Positions 17,285-26,530 are shown, counted from the stretch's first letter. The stretch: DNA of 64,000 nt from an uncultured Parvularculaceae bacterium (GCA_947259375.1 CAMYLZ010000016.1:20444-84443); one strand, 5' to 3'. Notes: a model not told the origin generated them from the sequence alone. Numbers and translations: made by a program.

Positions 17285-17734
17285 ATGCAAGCCACCCGCA
17301 CCATCCGCCCATCCGCGCCCGCTTCCCCCTACCCCGCCGCCATCGTCGATAGCCTGCGCAAATTCATCCACGGGGCCGGCTCCGCCCTGCTCGTCTTTTC
17401 CGGCGCCGGCGCCATGACCGCCGGCCCGGGCGCCGGCGAGACAACCGGCCTCGCCGCCCTCGCCAATTATGCGAGCCTCGCCTCGCCGGAAGGCGCGGTT
17501 CAGGCGATCGTCGCCAGCGGCCTTTCCGGCCCGTTGCAAATCGCCGCCGCGATATTCGTGTTCCTCGCTGCGGGGCGGTGTACGGAGCGTTTTTTGGGAT
17601 TCGCGCTCACCGCGATCATCATGCTGGCCTATTTCCAAGGCGTTACGCTGGAGGATTCATGGTCCTTCATGGAACGATTCGCCGCCCGCCTCACCGCCGC
17701 GGCGGACGCATTCCAGACCGCCGAGCTTGGTTAA
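17285..17734 (+). CDS. Small hypothetical membrane protein
   Basis: Encodes 149 residues with two likely hydrophobic segments: near 30-50 (GAGSALLVFSGAGAMTAG) and near 80-120 (LQIAAAIFVFLAAG and FALTAIIMLAYFQGV). The N-terminus is Pro/Ser-rich and the C-terminal 25 residues form an amphipathic helix. I recognise no family. Codon use is like the neighbours and the ribosome site is weak, so this is a moderate call. The 240 nt upstream hold a small hairpin but no gene. Confidence 0.55.
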   Translation: MQATRTIRPSAPASPYPAAIVDSLRKFIHGAGSALLVFSGAGAMTAGPGAGETTGLAALANYASLASPEGAVQAIVASGLSGPLQIAAAIFVFLAAGRCTERFLGFALTAIIMLAYFQGVTLEDSWSFMERFAARLTAAADAFQTAELG

Positions 17735-17896
17735 TGCCCGGCTGCCGGCCCTATCGAAAATCGCAACGCAACAAATTGAAAGATCGGACAATTAGGCGAA
17801 CTATTTCCGTTCTTTTTACCATCTTTCCAAATCCGTTATTAACAGTCCGTCCATAAATTCACCGCACAGATCAAATTTCTGTGCGAGGTATGAGTC

Positions 17897-19285
17897 ATGG
17901 CGGGACAGACAACATGCCGAAGCGAGCGCAAAGCGCCAGTCAACGGGCGTCGCGGCTTTAAGCGTTCATCAAAAACGCAGGCTTCGGAACAGCGGATTTC
18001 ACTGACGGGCCAATTAAAGGTCTATCTTTGCGACGCCAAAAAGGGATCGGTCGCGATCATGATGGGCCTTTCCATGCCCGTCATTGTCGGGTTTTGCGCC
18101 CTCGGCGCCGAGATTATTTTCTGGCAATTCTCACAACGCACGCTTCAGGGCGCGGCTGACGCCGCCGCCTTTTCCGCCACGGCGCAATTGGCGCAAGGAC
18201 GCGATTCGACCGCGATCGACACCGCAGGCGGCAATGCCGCCTATGCATCGGGCCTCGACCCGGCGCGCGCCAACGCGCCGGCGATCAGCTATCCGCCCGG
18301 CACCGGCGCCTTCGCCGGCAATGCAAGGGCGGTCGAGGTCAACCTCACCGACAATCTGCCGCGCCTGTTTACCAAGATCTTTTTTAATACCGATACGGTG
18401 CAAATCCGCGCGCGCGCGGTCGCCAGCGTCGCCGGCGGCCGCCCGTCCTGCATTCTCGCCTTGAGCAAAACCGCCGGTCGGGCAGTTAGCTTTTCCGGAT
18501 CTTCCGAACTTGAACTTGACGGCTGCGACATCGCCTCCAACTCCGTCGCCGATGATGCGATTGATTTTACCGGCGCTACGGACGTTACCGCCGAATGCGC
18601 TTCCGCCGTCGGCGGCGTCGATGGCGAAAACGGCTCGCTGACGCTGACGGATTGCGCCGCGGTGTTTGAAGGAACGCGAACATTCCCGGACCCTTACGGA
18701 CATCTGGCGACGCCGGCGGTCGGCGCATGCGATGGCGGCCTCAAATCAGACCTCAATGTCAGCCCTGGCACGGACCGCACGGTCAATCCGGGTACGGTTT
18801 GTTCATCGGGCGGCGGCGGGCCAAATGTCTCGATCAAGGGCGATATCGATTTCAACCCCGGCGTCTATGTCTTCGACGGCGTCAATTTGAACATCAATTC
18901 GACCGCCACTTTGCGCGGTGAAGACGTGATGTTCTTCTTCACCGGCGGCACGACCATTAACATCAATGGCGGCGCGGATATCGAACTTGTCGCTTCCGAT
19001 GATCCGCTCGATCCTTATCAGGGCCTCCTGTTTTTCGCCGATCCCGCCGATGCCGGGCTCGACCATGTCCTCAACGGCAACAGCTCGACCTCGTTCACCG
19101 GCGCGCTTTATTTCCCGACGGCGAATGTCCAGTTCTCCGGCACCAATGACGCCAACCCGAATGCTTGCACTTTGCTGGTGGCCGACACGGTCGAATTTAC
19201 CGGCTCCAGCTTTTTCGCGAGCGACTGCACGTCGTTGGGCATCAGCGCCGCCGAAACGGCGCAAGTCGTGTTGATCGTGGAGTAG
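17897..19285 (+). CDS. TadG-like Flp pilus assembly protein
   Basis: Encodes 462 residues. After about 45 basic residues comes the TadE/G-type start: DAKKGSVAIMMGLSMPVIVG, then a membrane helix (about 50-72) and QRTLQGAADAAAFSATAQLA, the conserved start of the external domain. The remaining 350 residues are Ser/Thr/Asn-rich beta-type repeats (for example LNINSTATLRGEDVMFFFTGG) with several Cys, like TadG proteins in type IVc pilus loci. It is first of three such genes here. No tad secretion ATPase or pilin gene is present in the window. Confidence 0.8.
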   Translation: MAGQTTCRSERKAPVNGRRGFKRSSKTQASEQRISLTGQLKVYLCDAKKGSVAIMMGLSMPVIVGFCALGAEIIFWQFSQRTLQGAADAAAFSATAQLAQGRDSTAIDTAGGNAAYASGLDPARANAPAISYPPGTGAFAGNARAVEVNLTDNLPRLFTKIFFNTDTVQIRARAVASVAGGRPSCILALSKTAGRAVSFSGSSELELDGCDIASNSVADDAIDFTGATDVTAECASAVGGVDGENGSLTLTDCAAVFEGTRTFPDPYGHLATPAVGACDGGLKSDLNVSPGTDRTVNPGTVCSSGGGGPNVSIKGDIDFNPGVYVFDGVNLNINSTATLRGEDVMFFFTGGTTININGGADIELVASDDPLDPYQGLLFFADPADAGLDHVLNGNSSTSFTGALYFPTANVQFSGTNDANPNACTLLVADTVEFTGSSFFASDCTSLGISAAETAQVVLIVE

Positions 19286-19289
19286 CGAC

Positions 19290-19778
19290 ATGACCCGCAC
19301 AGCACATCTCTTGGCCGGTTTTATCCGCCGACTGATCGCCGCGAGATCCGGCCTCGCGACGGTGGAATCCGCCGTCTTCATCCCGATATTTATCTTCGCG
19401 ACGCTGACGGTGCTGGACCTTGGCCGCGCCGGCGGATCGCGCATGGAAATCGATCAGGCCCTGCGCGCCGGCGCGCAAGTGTCGATGATCAACATAACCG
19501 ATGAGGACGAGGTCATGGATGCGACGCTCGCCGCCCTTGGCGAGGCCGCGCCGGGCGCATTTAACGATGACGGGCTTTGCGCGCCGAACGCCACATGCGT
19601 CGCCGCGGCTTTCCAGTGCGAATGCGACGCCGGCGTCGCCACGGCCTGCGCCAGCATATGCGCGGCGACGGGCGAGCCGCCTTCGGCTTACCTGACCATC
19701 AGCGCGTCACGCCGCCAGGAAGGGATGCTCCTGCCGGATTTCGAAGTCGCCTCCAGCATTCAGGTGCAAACCCGGTGA
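19290..19778 (+). CDS. TadE-like pseudopilin
   Basis: Encodes 162 residues. The N-terminal region RSGLATVESAVFIPIFIFATLTVLDLGRAG has the processing-type motif (Glu five residues after Gly) followed by a hydrophobic helix, as in TadE/TadF pseudopilins of Flp pili. The exported part contains eight Cys, six of them between residues 96 and 127, likely forming disulfides. It lies four nt after the TadG-like stop and overlaps the third gene by one nt. Confidence 0.75.
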   Translation: MTRTAHLLAGFIRRLIAARSGLATVESAVFIPIFIFATLTVLDLGRAGGSRMEIDQALRAGAQVSMINITDEDEVMDATLAALGEAAPGAFNDDGLCAPNATCVAAAFQCECDAGVATACASICAATGEPPSAYLTISASRRQEGMLLPDFEVASSIQVQTR

Positions 19779-20194
19779 TGTTCGCAAAAACCCGCATCAT
19801 CCTCCGCCATTTCGCACGCCGCAAGGACGGTGCGACGGCGGTCGAATTCGCGATCATGGGAAGCGTGATGTTCGGGGTCATGTTCGGCTTTTTCGATGTC
19901 GCCTTCGCGTTATATGTGCGCAATAATTTCAACCACGCGGTCAACGCCGCCGCGCGCGAAGTTTATGTCGATCCCGACAGGAAAAACTCTGAGATCAAGG
20001 CGGATCTTGCCGCCCGCCTGACGAAATACAGCAAACAGATTACCACCAGCGTGTCGACATCGACCTCAGGCCCGGTCGAATACAAGGTCATCAATGTTCA
20101 GATGACCTATCATTACAAGTCGCCATTGCTGAACAAGTTCTCCGTCACGCTCAAAGGCGAGAGCCGCGCGCCGATCCTCGATTACCAGATTTAG
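19778..20194 (+). CDS. TadE family protein
   Basis: Encodes 138 residues from the ATG at 19778, which overlaps the previous stop (TGATG). FARRKDGATAVEFAIMGSVMFGVMFGFFDVAFALYVRNNF is a textbook TadE start: basic leader, Gly-(4)-Glu processing site and a hydrophobic helix. The exported part is short with a beta-rich end. Probably a minor pilin or pseudopilin acting with the two upstream products in pilus assembly. Confidence 0.82.
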   Translation: MFAKTRIILRHFARRKDGATAVEFAIMGSVMFGVMFGFFDVAFALYVRNNFNHAVNAAAREVYVDPDRKNSEIKADLAARLTKYSKQITTSVSTSTSGPVEYKVINVQMTYHYKSPLLNKFSVTLKGESRAPILDYQI

Positions 20195-20211
20195 GCCGCG
20201 CGCTGGGCGCC

Positions 20212-21018
20212 CTACGGCGTCCAGTAAGGCGCGTCGCTCGCGGGGAAGGTTTCTTCAAGCGCTTCGTCGATTTTTGCTTCGCGCGCGGCCGTATTCTCGC
20301 CCGTACGGGCCTTGGCGCCGGGCGCCGGATATCTCAACCTTGCGAGCCATTCGATCGGCTTTTTCGGATCGATATTCAGCGCGCGGACTTTTGCCTTCAG
20401 TTTTTCAATCTGCATGACGTTCTCGATGCGGGCGTCGAGAAAAGCGCTTGTCGCAACCTCGCCGTCGCTATCGTCGGCAAGCCAGCGGGCGAAGACGCTT
20501 GTCCACAGGCCCGTCAATATGCTGCGTTTCGAATAATAGTTGAAATCCGTCGATTTGTCGCCCAGCCCGCGCCAGACCGCATCGGCGCTCGCCCAAGCGA
20601 GCTGTGCGCCGAGGGGGGCGTATTGCGGCAGGGCGAGCGTCGCCGCCGCGCGCCGCGCCGCTTCCTTGTGCGGGCGCATCGCCGCCAGCCGCGCGCGCAC
20701 CGCAAAGGCGACCTTCTCGCGGATCTTGAGCCCGGCGAACGCGTCCGTCGCCATGGCGGCCAGCATCGCCTTATCAAGCGCCATCGACCAGGCCTTGAGC
20801 GCATCGCCAGCGCCGCGCGGATAGGCCGCCGCCGCCTCGGCCCGGCTCGCTCCGGCCTCCGCCGCCGCGCCCTGCAATGCGGCCTCGGTCCACCCGTCAA
20901 ATGCGGCGCGGTCGATCAGGGCGGCCAAAATCCGCTCGCGAACGGCGCAAAACCCGTCCGATTCGGAGGTTTCAGGGGGGGTTTTGCTGGTTTTTTCGCC
21001 TTCAGCCACGGTCTTCAT
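20212..21018 (-). CDS. COQ9 family ubiquinone biosynthesis protein
   Basis: Encodes 268 residues. The block GDKSTDFNYYSKRSILTGLWTS (around 160-180) is the COQ9 signature, and the domain ahead of it has the TetR-like helical fold of this family (residues 25-150). In mitochondria COQ9 binds lipids and presents ubiquinone intermediates to COQ7. Alphaproteobacterial members are thought to act similarly. A basic linker and short tail (IDEALEETFPASDAPYWTP) end the protein. It is divergent from rpsU. Confidence 0.9.
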   Translation of the reverse strand: MKTVAEGEKTSKTPPETSESDGFCAVRERILAALIDRAAFDGWTEAALQGAAAEAGASRAEAAAAYPRGAGDALKAWSMALDKAMLAAMATDAFAGLKIREKVAFAVRARLAAMRPHKEAARRAAATLALPQYAPLGAQLAWASADAVWRGLGDKSTDFNYYSKRSILTGLWTSVFARWLADDSDGEVATSAFLDARIENVMQIEKLKAKVRALNIDPKKPIEWLARLRYPAPGAKARTGENTAAREAKIDEALEETFPASDAPYWTP

Positions 21019-21189
21019 CCCTATCGGTGACTATCTTCCGCCATCCTTGTAGACATTCGCAAGGGCCTTTGGTATAGGCCCCTTCGCCTCACGCGCTTGC
21101 AGGAAACAGGCGTTTGTTGAGTTGGATTGGTTTTTTGCGTCGCGGCCAAACCCCGTGGCGTTTTTGTTTTGAAAGGGAGGCTCGCCGCC

Positions 21190-21399
21190 TTGGTTCAGAT
21201 CTTTGTCCGCGACAACAATGTCGAACAGGCCCTCAAGGCGCTGAAGAAAAAAATGCAGCGCGAGGGAACCTTCCGTGAAATGAAACGCCGGAAGTTTTAC
21301 GAAAAGCCGTCCGAGAAAAAGGCCCGCCAGAAAGCGGAAGCCGTTCGCCGTGCGCGCAAGCTGATCCGCAAGCGCCTGCAGCGCGAAGGCGCCCTTTAA
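21190..21399 (+). CDS. rpsU: 30S ribosomal protein S21 (TTG start)
   Basis: Encodes 69 residues, (M)[20 protein letters not shown] onward, with the basic C-terminal helix [17 protein letters not shown]. The family begins at this Val-Gln-Ile, and the only matching start is TTG at 21190, preceded by AAAGGGAGG nine nt upstream; the in-frame upstream codons have no family similarity. S21 acts in initiation on the small subunit. A rare start codon on a short abundant protein may tune expression. Confidence 0.95.
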   Translation: MVQIFVRDNNVEQALKALKKKMQREGTFREMKRRKFYEKPSEKKARQKAEAVRRARKLIRKRLQREGAL

Positions 21400-21400
21400 G

Positions 21401-21426
21401 GCCAGCCGGCTTGGGCGCCGGCTGGC
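21401..21426 (+). terminator. Strong hairpin after rpsU without T-run
   Basis: GCCAGCCGGC (21401-21410) pairs perfectly with GCCGGCTGGC (21417-21426) across a 6-nt loop, beginning two nt after the rpsU stop. No T-run follows, so it is more likely an mRNA 3'-end stabiliser or pause site than the terminator itself. Confidence 0.55.
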
Positions 21427-21481
21427 GCGCAAGCCTGCCCGCGCCTTAAATCACGGTAATCTGGGGTCTATTCCCGTTTTG

Positions 21482-21510
21482 AGGGGGCGATTTGCGCCCC
21501 CTTTTGTTTT
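21482..21510 (+). terminator. Rho-independent terminator downstream of rpsU
   Basis: AGGGGGCG (21482-21489) pairs with CGCCCCCT (21495-21502) across ATTTG, then TTTGTTTT. It lies about 80 nt after the rpsU stop, downstream of the first hairpin. Confidence 0.88.
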
Positions 21511-21564
21511 ATGCGCATCAGGCCATAATAACCGGCAAAGGCCGGAGCTGAAGGATTTGCCTCG

Positions 21565-21687
21565 ATGCGTATCATTTCCATCATTTTGATATTCGCCGCA
21601 TTCCTCGCTTCTTGCGAGACGATCAAAGGCGCGGGCCGCGATATTACGCGCGCCGGCGAAGCGATTGACGACGCCGTTTCGAACTGA
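21565..21687 (+). CDS. Entericidin A/B-like small lipoprotein
   Basis: Encodes 40 residues starting MRIISIILIFAAFLASC, a signal peptide with lipobox LASC (Cys17 lipidated), then ETIKGAGRDITRAGEAIDDA, the amphipathic entericidin signature. Entericidins are small membrane lipopeptides; in E. coli the EcnA/EcnB pair acts as an antidote/toxin. AAGGA precedes the ATG. It is a separate gene between the rpsU terminator and the MipA gene. Confidence 0.85.
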   Translation: MRIISIILIFAAFLASCETIKGAGRDITRAGEAIDDAVSN

Positions 21688-21948
21688 TTTCCCGTCTCTC
21701 GGGCGCCGTCATCCGCAGTCCGCTGCGAATCAGAAAAACCCTTCCGCGATATGCGCGGGCGCCGCACCGCCCTTGTCCGGCTGGCCGCAATCCCTTGCGC
21801 GCGCCTTCTCATTCGCTATTCGGCGCGCCCGTGAAAGCTTTTTCTGGCAATGACCTTTCAGCCGGTTAAGATGTGCAAAAACATTACCTGCTTAGAATGA
21901 GGAGTTCGGGTCGGGGGCGTGATGAGGGACGGCGCAGTGAGGGGTAAT

Positions 21949-23073
21949 ATGACGACAAAGGGCGACAGCGGGCAAGCATCCGGCGGCCGGACGCGGCGCG
22001 CGCATTACGCGGCGACGATTGCCGCCGGCCTCGCAATGGCGGCGGCGAGCGCGCCGGCGGCGGCGCAAAACCAGATCGACGATCCGCAATTGAGCCCGAT
22101 GATCTTTGGGCCGACCCAAAAGGAAAAGCGCGACAAGGTCCGCCAGGAAGAAAAAAAGCGTCAGGAAGCGCTGGAAGAAGCGCTGACCCTCACCTCGGAG
22201 CAGGAGCAAGACGCCAACCGCCTCGATGAGCCGAAAACCCGCCCGCTCCTGTTTGGCAATGGCGACGGCGAGGATCCTACCGGCGGGTCGATTACCCTTG
22301 GCGAGGAAGACGACAATCGCCGCTTCTGGGGCGTTCTTACCTTTCTCGCGCCGGAAGAGACGAACCTGTCGATCGGCATCGGCCCGGTCTATGAGCCGGA
22401 TTATTTCGGCTCGAACGATTATGAATTCAAAGCCGACCCGCAAGTCTATGTGAAATTCAAGAACTTCGTGTTTCTTGACGATGACGGCGCCGATTTCGCG
22501 CTGTTCGGCTTTTCACGGTTTCGCTTCGGGCCGTCCTTGCGCATTCGCGGGCGCCGCGACCAGGACGACAATCCGGCCTTGCAGGGGCTTGGCGATGTCG
22601 GCACCACGTTCGAATTTGGCGGTTTCGCCGCGACTACCTTCCTCGACCGCTTCGCCTTCAAGGCCAAGGTTCGCCACGGCCTGAAGACCGGCCATCGCGG
22701 CACCATCGTTGACGGTTATCTGACCGCCCTGTTGTTCCGCGCCGGGCCGGTTTCCGTTTCCACCAGCGGACAGGCAAGCTGGATCGGCGACCGCTATGCG
22801 GATGCTTACTTTTCCGTGACGCCCGACCAGTCCTTGCGCTCCGGCGGTGTGTTGGGCGTCTATGATGTCGATGCCGGCTTCCGCGATGTCGGCGGCAGCA
22901 TTAACGCCTATATCAATATTCGCGATCGCTGGTCGCTGAACCCTTACGCCAGCTACCGTTATGTTTTTGATGATTACGCCAATGCGCCGATCATCGCCGA
23001 TTTCGGCGACCGCGATCAATTCACCGTCGGCTTTCACATCATGCGCGAATTTACTTTTGGCGGCGGCCGCTGA
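21949..23073 (+). CDS. MipA/OmpV family outer membrane protein
   Basis: Encodes 374 residues from the ATG at 21949, preceded by GAGGGG; GTG/ATG at 21919/21922 are alternatives. A signal peptide ends near ASAPAAAQ (about residue 32). A charged, Glu/Lys/Arg-rich segment (about 45-110, including KEKRDKVRQEEKKRQEA) precedes the beta-barrel, which is unusual. The barrel starts about 125 (LSIGIGPVYEPDYFGSNDYE), the classical MipA opening, and ends with an aromatic-containing last strand (DQFTVGFHIMREFTFGGGR). MipA links MltA and PBP1B in E. coli; many members are just porin-like. Confidence 0.85.
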   Translation: MTTKGDSGQASGGRTRRAHYAATIAAGLAMAAASAPAAAQNQIDDPQLSPMIFGPTQKEKRDKVRQEEKKRQEALEEALTLTSEQEQDANRLDEPKTRPLLFGNGDGEDPTGGSITLGEEDDNRRFWGVLTFLAPEETNLSIGIGPVYEPDYFGSNDYEFKADPQVYVKFKNFVFLDDDGADFALFGFSRFRFGPSLRIRGRRDQDDNPALQGLGDVGTTFEFGGFAATTFLDRFAFKAKVRHGLKTGHRGTIVDGYLTALLFRAGPVSVSTSGQASWIGDRYADAYFSVTPDQSLRSGGVLGVYDVDAGFRDVGGSINAYINIRDRWSLNPYASYRYVFDDYANAPIIADFGDRDQFTVGFHIMREFTFGGGR

Positions 23074-23106
23074 CGCGCGACCGCAGTCCCGCATTCATGA
23101 CATGAA

Positions 23107-23135
23107 AAAACGCGGCGCCGACAGCGCCGCGTTTT
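23107..23135. terminator. Bidirectional terminator between convergent genes
   Basis: ACGCGGCGC (23110-23118) pairs with GCGCCGCGT (23124-23132), flanked by an A-run on the left and T-run on the right, so it can stop transcripts from both the MipA gene and the minus-strand methyltransferase gene. Confidence 0.85.
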
Positions 23136-23157
23136 CGGTTCCAGATGGCTGAAAAAT

Positions 23158-24099
23158 CTATTCCGGCTTGCGGAATTTCAGCGTCATGCGGTCGGTCTCA
23201 CCGATCGCCAGCATTTGTTCGCGCAGTTCCGCTTGCGCTTCATCCGCCTCATGATCGCGCGAGGTCGCCAAAGTCGGCGGCAGGCGCCAGACGAAATCAT
23301 CCGTCGTCGGCTGGTCTTTCGGATTGGCGTTGACCTCGCTCATATCGAGCAATTCGAAACCGGCGTTCTCGAACACGGCGATAATCTGCGATTGCTTGAC
23401 ATAGCCGTTATCGCCATTCGCCCAGTCGTCCGGCGCATCTTCCGGCGCGCGGTGCTGCACGACGCCGACAATCCCGCCTGGCTTGAGCACCATGTCGATA
23501 TCGGCGAGCGCTTCGGTAAAGAACCGGCCGCCTTCAAGCCGGTTGAAATGATGCGCCGCGCGATTCATGAAAACCACATCGACCGTGCCCGCCAGCTCCG
23601 CCGGGGCCGAGCCAAACACGAAGGCGCCGACGGATGCGCTGTCCTCGCCGCCAAGCGCGCTTGCCGCCGCTTGATAGCTGTCGGTCCAGCTCTGGCGTTT
23701 TTCGAGGAATTCCGCCGTCGCGAAGCCTTCGAATAACGGCCACATCTCCATCGAATAATCCGCGCCGATCAGCTTGCCGTCAGCACCAAGATAATCCACC
23801 AGGATCGGCGCCCACCAGCCGGGCTCGCCCGGCAGGGCGTCGACAACCGTCATGCCCGGCTTGACGCCGAGAAATTCGAGCGTCTCTTTCGGGTGGCGAT
23901 ATTGATAACGCGCCTTGGTGTCATCGGACTGGGCTTCGAGCACCGCCGCAAGTTTTTCGGACGCGGACTGGCTGGCGCCGGCCGCTTCCCCCTCGCTCAT
24001 TTCCGTTTCAGCGGGCGCTGCATGTTCATCGGCTTCCGGCGCTTCCTGCGCGCAGGCGGCAAGCGCAAGAGCGGCCGCGCCCATCATCAAATGTCTCAT
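23158..24099 (-). CDS. Lipoprotein with a class I methyltransferase-like domain
   Basis: Encodes 313 residues. It starts MRHLMMGAAALALAAC: a signal peptide with lipobox LAAC, so Cys16 is a lipidation site, followed by a Glu/Ala-rich linker to about 60. From there it resembles SAM methyltransferase folds (VVDALPGEPGWWAPILVDYLG at 85-105; DIDMVLKPGGIVGVVQHR near 205). The first motif lacks the usual GxGxG. SAM is cytoplasmic, so an exported methyltransferase-like lipoprotein is puzzling, though such annotated families (COG4798-like) exist. Activity is uncertain. AAGGGGA precedes the start. Confidence 0.75.
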   Translation of the reverse strand: MRHLMMGAAALALAACAQEAPEADEHAAPAETEMSEGEAAGASQSASEKLAAVLEAQSDDTKARYQYRHPKETLEFLGVKPGMTVVDALPGEPGWWAPILVDYLGADGKLIGADYSMEMWPLFEGFATAEFLEKRQSWTDSYQAAASALGGEDSASVGAFVFGSAPAELAGTVDVVFMNRAAHHFNRLEGGRFFTEALADIDMVLKPGGIVGVVQHRAPEDAPDDWANGDNGYVKQSQIIAVFENAGFELLDMSEVNANPKDQPTTDDFVWRLPPTLATSRDHEADEAQAELREQMLAIGETDRMTLKFRKPE

Positions 24100-24175
24100 C
24101 GGTTTCCCCTTTCGTTAAACCCTCGCCCTTGTAGCAATGTCGCGCCGTCGCGCCAAATGCTGATTGACCATCCGC

Positions 24176-24619
24176 TCAGCGTGCGGATTTGAACAATAGC
24201 GGATAAAGTAACGCGTTGGCGGCGGCGACCACGGAAAAGACGATCAGCGCATCGACCATGCTCCAGATATAAAACGCTTTCACCGCATCGACATAATGGT
24301 TCATGTAAACAGCGGCGAGACTGACGAAGAACAGGCACATGACGCCGTAACCGAGAAAGCTCTTGACGATCATCGGGCCTTTGAGCGCCGGCGCCATCAG
24401 GTGAAAGCCGAGCGCGGCGGCGAACCACATGGCATAATTATAGAACAGCGACCGCATGAAATCACCGGTCGAAAAGTCATTGTCAAAAACCGCCGGAAAT
24501 TGCGGAATGGCCTGATGCAAGGGCGTCATGACGGTCGCCGCTTCGATGGGCCCGCCGACGAAATAGCGCACGACGTTCAGCGCCAATGTCAGAACAATCA
24601 GCTTGAGGAAGGTTTTCAC
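24176..24619 (-). CDS. Small four-helix membrane protein, unknown
   Basis: Encodes 147 residues from a GTG at 24619 with GGGGGC upstream. Four hydrophobic segments lie near 5-22, 60-80, 85-105 and 117-142. No family recognised. It starts 25 nt after the pntB stop on the same strand, so it is probably the last gene of the transhydrogenase operon. Confidence 0.65.
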   Translation of the reverse strand: MKTFLKLIVLTLALNVVRYFVGGPIEAATVMTPLHQAIPQFPAVFDNDFSTGDFMRSLFYNYAMWFAAALGFHLMAPALKGPMIVKSFLGYGVMCLFFVSLAAVYMNHYVDAVKAFYIWSMVDALIVFSVVAAANALLYPLLFKSAR

Positions 24620-24644
24620 AAAACGCCCCCATTGCTGCGCGCCG

Positions 24645-26045
24645 TCAAAGCGCCTTGACGATTTCCTCGCACATTTTCTTGGCGTCGCCGAACAGCATCA
24701 TGGTGTTGTCGCGGAAGAACAGCTCGTTCTGCACGCCCGCATAGCCGGACGCCATGGAGCGCTTGACGAACAGCACTGTGCCGGCGTTTTCAACGTCAAG
24801 CACCGGCATGCCGTAGATCGGCGACGTCTTGTCGGTCTTCGCCGCCGGGTTAGTGACGTCATTGGCGCCGATGACGAAAGCAACGTCTGCGGTGCGAAAC
24901 TCGGCATTGATGTCTTCAAGCTCGAACACCTCGTCATACGGCACCTGCGCTTCGGCGAGCAGCACATTCATATGCCCCGGCATGCGGCCCGCAACCGGGT
25001 GGATCGCATATTTCACTTCGACGCCTTCTTCTTTCAGCATGTCGCACATTTCGCGAAGCGCGTGCTGGGCTTGCGCCACCGCCATGCCGTAACCGGGTAC
25101 GATGATGACCTTGCCGGCGTTTTTCATGATGAAAGCCGCGTCATCGGCCGAGCCCTGCTTGACCGGGCGGTCTTCGTCGCCTGCGCCGGCGGCGGCGGCG
25201 TCATCGCCGCCGAACCCGCCGAGGATAACCGAGATGAAGGACCGGTTCATGCCCTTGCACATGATGTAGGAAAGGATCGCGCCTGACGAGCCGACCAGCG
25301 CGCCGGTAATGATCAGCGCCATGTTCTCCAGCGTGAAGCCGATGCCCGCCGCCGCCCAGCCGGAATAGGAGTTGAGCATCGAGATCACCACCGGCATGTC
25401 CGCCCCGCCGATAGGGACAATCAGCAAGAAGCCGAGCGCGAACGCCACCAGCGTCAGGAGCATGAAGGTCGTCGCCGACTGCTCGCCTGTCATCAGCATG
25501 CCGATGAAGATCAATATCGCCAGCCCCAGCCCGAGATTGATCGGATGGCGCATGGGCAACAGGATCGGCTTTCCCGACATGTTGCCGTTGAGTTTGGCGA
25601 AAGCGATCACCGAGCCGGAAAAGGTGATGGCGCCAATGGCGACGCCCAGCGACATTTCGATGATCGATTGCAGGTGAATATGCCCCGGCTCGCCAATCCC
25701 GAAGGCATTCGGCGCGAGGAACGCCGCCCAGGCGATAAAGACCGCCGCCATGCCGACCAGCGAATGAAACGCGGCGACAAGCTGCGGCATCGCCGTCATC
25801 GGAATGCGCCGCGCAATATAAATGCCCGGCACGGCGCCGGCGGCGACCGCAAGCAGCACGAAAAACCAGGTGCCGAAGCCTTTGTTTTCCAGCACGAACA
25901 GCGTCGTCACGACGGCGATGCCCATGCCGATCATGCCGAAGCGATTGCCCTGGCGCGAGGTTTCCGGGCTCGACAGCCCGCGCAGCGCGAGGATGAAGAG
26001 AATGCCCGAGGCGACGTAAAGGAGCGCCGGTAAATTGTCAGCCAT
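24645..26045 (-). CDS. pntB: NAD(P) transhydrogenase subunit beta
   Basis: Encodes 466 residues. PntB couples hydride transfer from NADH to NADP+ to inward proton flow. The N-terminal half holds about nine membrane helices; the C-terminal domain III carries the NADP site VIIVPGYGMAVAQAQHALRE (about 310-330) and IYGMPVLDVENAGTVLFVKRSM (about 420-440). An Asp/Ala/Gly linker (GGDDAAAAGAGDED) separates the halves. The gene follows pntAB by 11 nt. Confidence 0.96.
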   Translation of the reverse strand: MADNLPALLYVASGILFILALRGLSSPETSRQGNRFGMIGMGIAVVTTLFVLENKGFGTWFFVLLAVAAGAVPGIYIARRIPMTAMPQLVAAFHSLVGMAAVFIAWAAFLAPNAFGIGEPGHIHLQSIIEMSLGVAIGAITFSGSVIAFAKLNGNMSGKPILLPMRHPINLGLGLAILIFIGMLMTGEQSATTFMLLTLVAFALGFLLIVPIGGADMPVVISMLNSYSGWAAAGIGFTLENMALIITGALVGSSGAILSYIMCKGMNRSFISVILGGFGGDDAAAAGAGDEDRPVKQGSADDAAFIMKNAGKVIIVPGYGMAVAQAQHALREMCDMLKEEGVEVKYAIHPVAGRMPGHMNVLLAEAQVPYDEVFELEDINAEFRTADVAFVIGANDVTNPAAKTDKTSPIYGMPVLDVENAGTVLFVKRSMASGYAGVQNELFFRDNTMMLFGDAKKMCEEIVKAL

Positions 26046-26056
26046 GATCGCGTCCC

Positions 26057-26530
26057 CTACCGTTCTTTTTTCTTGTACATCGCCAGCATGCGCTGGGTGA
26101 CGAGGAACCCGCCGAATATGTTGACGCTGGCAAGCGCCACCCCGGCAAAGCCCAGGAATTTCGACCAGCCCCCTGCGGCCGATTCAGCAAGGTCCGCGCC
26201 GAGTGCGATCAGCGCGCCGACAATCACCACGGAAGAAATCGCGTTGGTCACCGACATCAGCGGCGTGTGCAGCGCCGGGGTCACCGACCAGACGACGTAA
26301 TAGCCGACGAAGATCGCAAGAACGAAGATTGTCGCCAGAAAGACGAAATCGGATATCGGGCTCGACGCGGCGATGATGGCGAGCTGATCGGCGATCTCGC
26401 GCGCCTGCTCGGCTGCGGCGGTCGCCGCTTCCGCATTGCCGCTGGCGTTCGCGGCCGCCGCCTCGGCGGCCTTGGCGGCCTCTTCGGCGGCCTTGGCGGC
26501 TTCCTCGACCTGTTCGCGTTTATCCTGCAT
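26057..26530 (-). CDS. pntAB: NAD(P) transhydrogenase membrane subunit (alpha part 2)
   Basis: Encodes 157 residues. Domain II of the alpha subunit as a separate polypeptide: [40 protein letters not shown] is diagnostic, with three or four membrane helices. The first 55 residues are an Ala/Glu-rich predicted coiled coil ([20 protein letters not shown]), an extension that short PntAB proteins lack. It lies between pntAA and pntB with short gaps. AAGGAG precedes the start. Confidence 0.95.
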   Translation of the reverse strand: MQDKREQVEEAAKAAEEAAKAAEAAAANASGNAEAATAAAEQAREIADQLAIIAASSPISDFVFLATIFVLAIFVGYYVVWSVTPALHTPLMSVTNAISSVVIVGALIALGADLAESAAGGWSKFLGFAGVALASVNIFGGFLVTQRMLAMYKKKER

